Position numbers and translations under genes: made by a program. Shown piece after piece: positions 14,240 through 14,825 of a stretch of DNA of 14,825 nt; the stretch's first letter is position 1; each line of letters opens with the position of its first letter. The stretch spans positions 1 to 14,825 of the forward strand of contig SKFV01000194.1 of NCBI GenBank assembly GCA_007117785.1. Direction: 5' to 3'. This DNA comes from Pseudomonas sp. (GTDB lineage: Bacteria; Pseudomonadota; Gammaproteobacteria; Pseudomonadales; Pseudomonadaceae). A model generated the notes under the pieces. That model saw only the letters and a program-made list of their open reading frames with translations. It was not told the origin of the DNA and did not search any database.

Positions 14240-14825
14240 CAGCCTGGCTCCGCACCGTCGGGATCCTTGATGCGCTTGGCGGGTGGCAGATAGCTGCTGA
14301 GTAACTGCTCGATCACCCGGGGGTTGGTTCCTTCCTGGATCGCCAGGATTGCGTCAATCCATAGAGCCTGCATGCGTGCTTCTTCAGTCATGCGCAGGTT
14401 GAGCTTGTCGGCAATTGGAATAAAGACCATGGTTGCCATCATGGCACCGTACAGGGTAGTCAGCAGGGCGACTGCCATGGCCGGACCAATCGATTTCGGG
14501 TCATCCATATTGGAGAGCATCTGTACCAGGCCGATCAGGGTACCAATCATACCCATGGCTGGTGCGACGTCACCCATGGCTGAAAATACCTTGGCGCCCC
14601 AGCGGTTGCGATCCAGTGTCAGCAGGCGTTCCTTTTCCAGAATCGCCTTGACGGTTTCATGGGGGTGACCATCAATCAGCAGTTGCATGCCGTTCTGCAG
14701 GAACTTGGACTTGATTTCCTGTTCTTCCAGTGCCAGCAAACCCTGCTTGCGGGCAATACCTGCCAGTTCGACCAGTTCGCTGATGGTTTCTTCGGTGTCA
14801 GGCAGTCGAAAGGAGAACGCACGAC
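14239..14825 (-). CDS. pomA: Flagellar stator protein PomA/MotA (5' end cut by window)
   Basis: The open frame continues without a stop to the right edge, giving 194 codons that read from RAFSFRLPDTEETISELVELAGIARKQG onward. Family PomA proteins are about 255 residues, so roughly 60 N-terminal residues with the first two membrane helices are missing. Visible are the cytoplasmic loop (LALEEQEIKSKFLQNG, LLIDGHPHETV) and helices three and four: GDVAPAMGMIGTLIGLVQML, NMDDPKSIGPAMAVALLTTLYGA and VFIPIADKLNLR. These are PomA-like and surround the ion channel with PomB; five A subunits rotate around two B subunits in current models. An internal TTG near 14739 is not the true start. The stop overlaps the pomB ATG. 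Confidence 0.92.
   Translation of the reverse strand, partial: RAFSFRLPDTEETISELVELAGIARKQGLLALEEQEIKSKFLQNGMQLLIDGHPHETVKAILEKERLLTLDRNRWGAKVFSAMGDVAPAMGMIGTLIGLVQMLSNMDDPKSIGPAMAVALLTTLYGAMMATMVFIPIADKLNLRMTEEARMQALWIDAILAIQEGTNPRVIEQLLSSYLPPAKRIKDPDGAEPG

Overview
This window is a late-stage flagellar locus from a Pseudomonas-lineage gammaproteobacterium. Gene order (fliG-fliH-fliI-fliJ, then a phosphorelay trio, then fliK-fliL-fliM-fliN-fliO-fliP-fliQ-fliR-flhB), the FliN and FliM sequences and the two sigma-54 promoters all fit Pseudomonadaceae. The GC content is moderate and a PomA/PomB-type (sodium-type) stator follows, so a marine or halotolerant relative (for example the Halopseudomonas / P. 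pertucinogena group) is my best guess. That placement is inference, not a sequence match.

Layout. Positions 1-2654, plus strand: the last 19 codons of fliG, then fliH, fliI and fliJ, tightly packed; fliH-fliI and fliI-fliJ overlap by 8 bases. Positions 2655-5130: a short leader with a 12-bp palindrome and a possible extended -10 promoter, then a STAS anti-anti-sigma factor (HsbA-like), a three-domain receiver/PP2C/HATPase switch protein (HsbR-like) and an HPt phosphotransfer protein (HptB-like). Positions 5131-6594: a strong sigma-54 promoter, fliK (hook-length control) and a clear intrinsic terminator. Positions 6645-12093: a second strong sigma-54 promoter and the operon fliLMNOPQR-flhB, encoding the stator-associated protein FliL, the C-ring proteins FliM and FliN, and the core of the flagellar export gate.

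After flhB the expected flhA-flhF-fleN-fliA run is absent from the window. A 111-bp nested palindromic repeat (12127-12237) sits between the 3' ends of flhB and a minus-strand gene. The minus strand holds a nitronate monooxygenase-family flavoprotein (12274-13236) and, upstream of it, pomA (truncated by the window edge) overlapping pomB by one base.

Functionally the window joins building the export apparatus and motor (fli/flh genes), a partner-switching relay that in P. aeruginosa controls FlgM/FliA and the swim-or-biofilm decision (HptB-HsbR-HsbA), and a stator pair that would power rotation. The nitronate monooxygenase has no obvious link to motility. I found no tRNA, rRNA, CRISPR, transposase or integrase gene. 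The items most worth a second look are the nested repeat with two CCAGGGA hairpins, the relay trio inside the fli cluster, the synteny break after flhB, the low-GC block in pomB, and a possible attenuator-like leader before the monooxygenase gene.
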